Shown here piece after piece: positions 5,200 through 7,201 of a DNA stretch of 7,201 nucleotides. The stretch lies in the NCBI GenBank assembly GCA_900551515.1, contig URWH01000093.1, forward strand, positions 1 to 7,201, read 5' to 3'. Within the stretch, counting starts at the first letter, position 1; each line of letters opens with the position of its first letter. Below the pieces are notes generated by a model, which had not been told where the DNA came from, made no database searches, and was given only the letters and a program-made list of their open reading frames with translations. This DNA comes from an uncultured Porphyromonadaceae bacterium (lineage in GTDB: Bacteria > Bacteroidota > Bacteroidia > Bacteroidales > Muribaculaceae). Both the position numbers and the translations under genes were made by a program.

Positions 5200-6519
5200 T
5201 CAGGGCGCGATATTGCTCAGTGCGGCCGGAATCAGTTCAGCGAGCGTGGGGTGGATGTGTACGGTGTCGAGCAGCTGACGTGCTGTCATTGACTGACTTA
5301 TGGCCACGGTGAGCTCCTGCACAAGGTCGGCGGCATGCGCTCCGCATATATGGGCGCCGAGCAGTCGGCCGGTGGCTCGTTCGACCACTATTTTCGCCAG
5401 TCCGTCGGGCTCGTCCATGGCCAGCGCCTTGCCGTTGGCGCGGTAGATGGCTTTGCCTTCCAAGGCGTCAATGCCTTGAGCGGCACACTGTTCGGCGGTC
5501 AGGCCCACCGAGCCGCATTCGGGCATGGTGAAGACGGCGGCGGGGATGCACGCCGGAAGCTTCTGGAGCCCTAAGGCCACGCGCCCCTGCACTGTGGCGG
5601 CATGGGCCAGCATGCACCGGCCGTTGACGTCGCCAATGGCGTAGATGCCCTCTACGGAGGTGGACATGCTCTCGTCGGTCACTATGCGGCCGCGCTCGGT
5701 CACCACGCCGGCAGCTTCCAGCCCCTCGGGCACCACGGGGCGCCGTCCGACGGCCATCATCACCTTTTCGGCCGACAGGCTCTTCGCACGTCCCTTCTCT
5801 TCGTATTCCACCACGGTGCCGCCGTCGCGGATGGCGGTGACCTGCGCCGAGGTGACGATGGTGACGCCGCGGCGTTTCAGGGCCATGCGCAGACGTTTGG
5901 CTATCTCGGTGTCGAAGCCGGGCAGGATCTCGCGACAATATTCGAGCACCGTCACCTTCACGCCTAAGGCAGAATAGATGGAGGCGAATTCCATGCCGAT
6001 GACACCGCCGCCAATTATGATGAGGTCGGCGGGTAAAGTGGTGAGCGACAATATGGTGTCGCTGTCGGCGGCATCTTCGGCGCCTTCAACGGGCAGCGTC
6101 GCGGGGCGTGAGCCGGTGGCGATGATGATGCGGGGCGCATCATATTCTTCGTCGCCCACGGCCACCACGTGGTCGCCGGCAAACCGTGCGTTGCCTCTTA
6201 CGATGTCGACACCGTTCAGCGCCATGGCCACGCCTTCGCGCAGCGATGCCACCACATCGTCCTTGCGGGCTGCCGCGCGGGCGTAATCGATTGTGACATT
6301 GCTGGTTTCGATGCCGAGCTGCGCGCCTCGGCGGCACAGCAGCGCGGCTTCGGCGGTGCGGCACAGCGCTTTGGTGGGGATGCAGCCGCGGTTGAGACAG
6401 GTACCCCCGAGCTCGTCGCGCTCCACTATCATGGAGCGAAGCCCGAGGCGGGCGGCCTCGGCGGCTGTAGTGTAGCCGCCGGGGCCTGAGCCTATGATGA
6501 TGATGTCGTAGGTGGTCAT
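5200..6519 (-). CDS. lpdA: Dihydrolipoyl dehydrogenase (L-protein/E3)
   Basis: This flavoprotein reoxidises dihydrolipoamide using NAD+. Beside gcvPB it most likely serves the glycine cleavage system as L-protein, and it could also serve 2-oxoacid dehydrogenases. The 439 residues show an FAD-binding GSGPGG at 10-15 and the redox-active disulfide in GGTCLNRGCIPTK (Cys41, Cys46). They also show an NAD-binding motif IIGGGVIGMEFAS, the second FAD motif YAIGDVNG, and the C-terminal catalytic His-Glu dyad in HIHPTLAE (His423, Glu428; spacing of five as in the E. coli enzyme). It is slightly short for the family (450-480) but complete. Its ATG overlaps the gcvPB stop as ATGA (6516-6519), indicating translational coupling. 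Confidence 0.96.
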   Translation of the reverse strand: MTTYDIIIIGSGPGGYTTAAEAARLGLRSMIVERDELGGTCLNRGCIPTKALCRTAEAALLCRRGAQLGIETSNVTIDYARAAARKDDVVASLREGVAMALNGVDIVRGNARFAGDHVVAVGDEEYDAPRIIIATGSRPATLPVEGAEDAADSDTILSLTTLPADLIIIGGGVIGMEFASIYSALGVKVTVLEYCREILPGFDTEIAKRLRMALKRRGVTIVTSAQVTAIRDGGTVVEYEEKGRAKSLSAEKVMMAVGRRPVVPEGLEAAGVVTERGRIVTDESMSTSVEGIYAIGDVNGRCMLAHAATVQGRVALGLQKLPACIPAAVFTMPECGSVGLTAEQCAAQGIDALEGKAIYRANGKALAMDEPDGLAKIVVERATGRLLGAHICGAHAADLVQELTVAISQSMTARQLLDTVHIHPTLAELIPAALSNIAP

Positions 6520-7201
6520 TGTGCGTTGGCTTTCAGATCATTCCATGTGACTATGGGGTTGAGCGCAGCCTTCGTGTCGTCGGGCCGTCCGATCGGTGTG
6601 TCGTGAGGCGCCGATTTGACGAGGGCGGGGTTGACGCGCGCTTCGTTGGCTATGCGCTCCATGGTGGCGATGAACTCGTCGAGCGTTTCGCGGCTTTCGT
6701 TTTCGGTCGGCTCTATCATGAGCGATTCGTGAAACAGAAGCGGGAAATAGATCGTCGGAGCGTGATAGCCGAAGTCGAGCAGGCGTTTGGCCACGTCGAG
6801 CGTGGTGACGCCGGTCGATTTGTCGATGAGGCCGTCGAACACGAATTCGTGTTTGCACACGCGGTCGACCGGCAGCTTGTAGACGTGGCGCAGCGACTGG
6901 CGTATGTAGTTGGCGTTGAGCGTCGCCAGCGGGCCCACGTGCATCAGGCCGTCGCGTCCGAGCGAGAGGATGTAGGCGAGGGCTTTGAGCTGCACGGCGA
7001 AGTTGCCGAGCGTTGCCGAGATCGATCCGAGGGCATCGGGCGATGCCGTGAGAGCATAGGTGCCGTCGGCATTTTTCACCACGCGCGGGTTGGGCAGGAA
7101 TTTTTCAAGTCCGGCGCGCACACCCACGGAACCCGAGCCGGGACCGCCGCCGCCATGAGGCGTGGAGAAGGTCTTGTGGAGGTTGATGTGCATCACGTCG
7201 A
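6516..7201 (-). CDS. gcvPB: Glycine dehydrogenase (decarboxylating) subunit 2, P-protein beta chain, C-terminal part
   Basis: The P-protein decarboxylates glycine with pyridoxal phosphate and passes the aminomethyl group to the lipoyl arm of GcvH. The window holds the last 227 codons; the 5' part lies beyond the right edge, and the frame is open there (DVMHINLHKTF). The PLP-binding lysine is the K of NLHKTF (codon 7175-7173), followed by the glycine-rich STPHGGGGPGSG. Further on come the conserved KHEFVFD block, PTENESRETLDEF and the C-terminal APHDTPIGRPDD. These features, and the ending soon after NPIVTW, fit the separate beta subunit of the two-gene alpha/beta form (about 480 residues) better than the C-terminal half of the single-chain enzyme. 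GcvPA would then be a separate gene elsewhere. It is the upstream partner of lpdA, overlapping it by four bases. Confidence 0.93.
   Translation of the reverse strand, partial: DVMHINLHKTFSTPHGGGGPGSGSVGVRAGLEKFLPNPRVVKNADGTYALTASPDALGSISATLGNFAVQLKALAYILSLGRDGLMHVGPLATLNANYIRQSLRHVYKLPVDRVCKHEFVFDGLIDKSTGVTTLDVAKRLLDFGYHAPTIYFPLLFHESLMIEPTENESRETLDEFIATMERIANEARVNPALVKSAPHDTPIGRPDDTKAALNPIVTWNDLKANAQ

Noticed and set aside
7191..7196. GTG or ATG at 7196/7193 as a true start of gcvPB
   Set aside because: The frame is open to the edge and the preceding Asp-Val codons also fit the family (DVMH before NLHKTF). The gene is therefore cut by the window and does not start there.

Overview
The window looks like part of a Bacteroidales chromosome from the gut, with a Muribaculaceae-like relative as my best guess. 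The evidence is codon use and high GC in the coding regions, start codons without Shine-Dalgarno sequences, Bacteroidetes-type -7 boxes (TAnnTTTG) in the one sizeable intergenic gap, and the character of the proteins themselves. The genus-level guess is inference. All six intact or 3'-complete genes outside the ABC transporter end in TGA.

Layout. (1) 1-1674, minus strand: an MsbA-like lipid A/LPS ABC exporter whose 3' end is abnormal. The membrane domain and Walker A region look Bacteroidales. From about 420 downwards the nucleotide-binding domain looks clostridial, GC falls, an in-frame TGA (166-168) replaces a conserved Gly codon, and the last visible 54 bases resemble the methionine importer ATPase MetN instead. 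This is most simply a chimeric sequence end, with real recombination or decay as the alternative. (2) 1675-1776: a short AT-rich divergent promoter region. (3) 1777-3439, plus strand: lpxB (lipid A disaccharide synthase) overlapping a low-molecular-weight protein tyrosine phosphatase gene by 14 bases. (4) 3507-4103, plus strand: slyD, an FKBP-type prolyl isomerase/metallochaperone with a cysteine-rich tail, probably with its own promoter. (5) 4140-7201, minus strand: gcvPB (3' part), lpdA and a family 2 glycosyltransferase gene, convergent with slyD. A likely slyD terminator lies inside the 3' end of the glycosyltransferase gene.

How the genes fit together. LpxB makes the lipid A disaccharide and an MsbA-type flippase moves finished lipid A-core across the inner membrane, so the divergent pair shares one envelope pathway and one promoter region. 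The glycosyltransferase may add sugars to LPS or another surface glycan. gcvPB and lpdA encode the P-protein beta subunit and the L-protein of the glycine cleavage system and overlap by ATGA. The other gcv genes are not visible and may lie upstream of the right edge.

I see no RNA genes, CRISPR array, insertion sequence or clearly novel system. No stretch over 300 bases lacks a gene. The points most worth a second look are the chimeric ABC gene end, the interleaved and probably leaderless lpxB promoter, the duplicated cysteine tail of SlyD, and the terminator embedded in a convergent gene.
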